Virus record (IMG/VR): IMGVR_UViG_3300031650_000002
Span: 1 to 51,450 of that record
DNA: 51,450 bases
DNA from: a virus
Direction: 5' to 3' (one strand)
Part shown: in pieces, positions 50,876 through 51,450 of the stretch
Numbering within the stretch: the stretch's first letter is position 1
How the letters are laid out: every line of letters starts with the position of its first letter
Notes under the pieces: generated by a model
The model's database searches: none
The model's input: only the letters and a program-made list of their open reading frames with translations
Told to the model about the DNA's origin: nothing
Made by a program: the position numbers and the translations under genes

Positions 50876-51450
50876 TTAAAATGGAACATCATCATTTTTG
50901 GCTTCTTTTTCAGCTTTTACTTCGGCCTTTACTTTAGTCTTTACTTTAACCTCTCCGTTTTCTTGTTTTACTTCTCCTTCTTCGATATAAAACCCAATCA
51001 TCCCGGTATCATCCACTTCTTCGGCCCAGATTTGATATCCAAATTCATTAGCCATTTGGCGCACTGTTTCTTTGCTTTTGTTATCGAGTAAAGTCCAATC
51101 TGAAATTCTTAGAACTTTTAATTTTGGATTTAAGGCCATTCCAATTTTTACACAGATCTTTAAATGCTCGGAGTATGCTATCTGGGAAAACGGAGTATCA
51201 TCATAGGCTATACCATCTTCGGTTAGGCTTAGTTTCTGGTCCGGAATCTTATGCCAATTTTCTTTTAGGCCATCCACTTTAATTTTGGTTTGCTCGTCTA
51301 TTTCCTGAGTAAAATCGTTATACTCATTTTTGGCCTTGTTTTCTTTTCTGTCTGCTATCTTATTACGGTCCCGGGCTCTTATCTGCTCATTTATTTTTTG
51401 CGATTCAGTTAGTTTTTCTTTTAGGGAATCAACCGGTATTTTTTCGTGGG
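50876..51450 (-). CDS. AAA ATPase-associated C-terminal half (partial, runs off the right edge)
   Basis: The frame is open from the edge: about 57 residues of coiled coil, then KLSLTEDGIAYDDTPFSQIA, LKICVKIGMALNPKLKVLRI, a YQIWAEEVDD segment and a Lys/Glu-rich tail ending VPF. This is the usual C-terminus of phage AAA_23-like ATPases, whose N-terminus is at 1-734 of this window. An internal GTG at 51277 exists but lies within the domain and is not a likely start. Confidence 0.8.
   Translation of the reverse strand, partial: HEKIPVDSLKEKLTESQKINEQIRARDRNKIADRKENKAKNEYNDFTQEIDEQTKIKVDGLKENWHKIPDQKLSLTEDGIAYDDTPFSQIAYSEHLKICVKIGMALNPKLKVLRISDWTLLDNKSKETVRQMANEFGYQIWAEEVDDTGMIGFYIEEGEVKQENGEVKVKTKVKAEVKAEKEAKNDDVPF

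Overview
This window is almost certainly a nearly complete tailed-phage (siphovirus-type) genome of a low-GC bacterium. Almost every supported gene lies on the minus strand, so the map is read from high to low coordinates. Strong AGGAGG-type ribosome sites and sigma-A-like promoters suggest a Firmicutes-like expression system. Envelope-sugar genes and several Sec-exported proteins would also suit a diderm host such as Atribacterota; that assignment is weak inference. The left end (1-734) carries the N-terminal half of an AAA ATPase and the right end (50876-51450) a C-terminal half of the same protein type. The molecule is therefore probably circular or circularly permuted, cut inside one gene.

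Layout in transcription order. (a) A repressor-like XRE gene with its own promoter and operator (1774-2008), an HNH gene, two small genes and the AAA ATPase run across the ends into an early and replication block (50.8-43.3 kb). That block holds a Cys-rich protein, many small genes, a lambda O-like initiator with internal iterons, a helicase-loader-like protein, a RusA-like resolvase and a Com-like zinc ribbon. (b) The packaging and head block (43.2-26 kb) has small and large terminase, portal, MuF-like protein, scaffold, major capsid protein and connectors. It is interleaved with three DNA methyltransferases and a set of sugar genes (dehydrogenase, oxidoreductase, aminotransferase, acetyltransferase, glycosyltransferase, methyltransferase). 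(c) The tail block (26-11 kb) has a frameshifted tail chaperone, a glycosyltransferase, tape measure, distal tail protein, a diversity-generating-retroelement (DGR) type target with an Avd-like gene, and a tail-associated protein. (d) Exported fibre-like and LamG proteins, XhlA/holin and a SleB-type hydrolase follow (11-6.7 kb). (e) A long region with almost no genes, rich in strong hairpins (4.5-2.7 kb), then two small genes and a terminator.

The most notable signals are as follows. Roughly 1.2 kb is densely structured and non-coding, in two parts separated by an HNH ORF, and it begins with a 98-nt tRNA/tmRNA-like element carrying an alanine-type G3-U70 acceptor stem. A DGR target and Avd are present with no reverse transcriptase or template repeat in view. 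A 60-nt hairpin element with a U-tract occurs in three dispersed leaders. A diacetamido-uronic-acid-like sugar pathway sits inside the head operon. There are five lambda-ori-like iterons in the initiator gene. Several genes appear to be off by one or two bases at homopolymers or simple repeats; these may be programmed shifts, decay or sequence error. Seven homing-type endonuclease genes or remnants are scattered through the genome.
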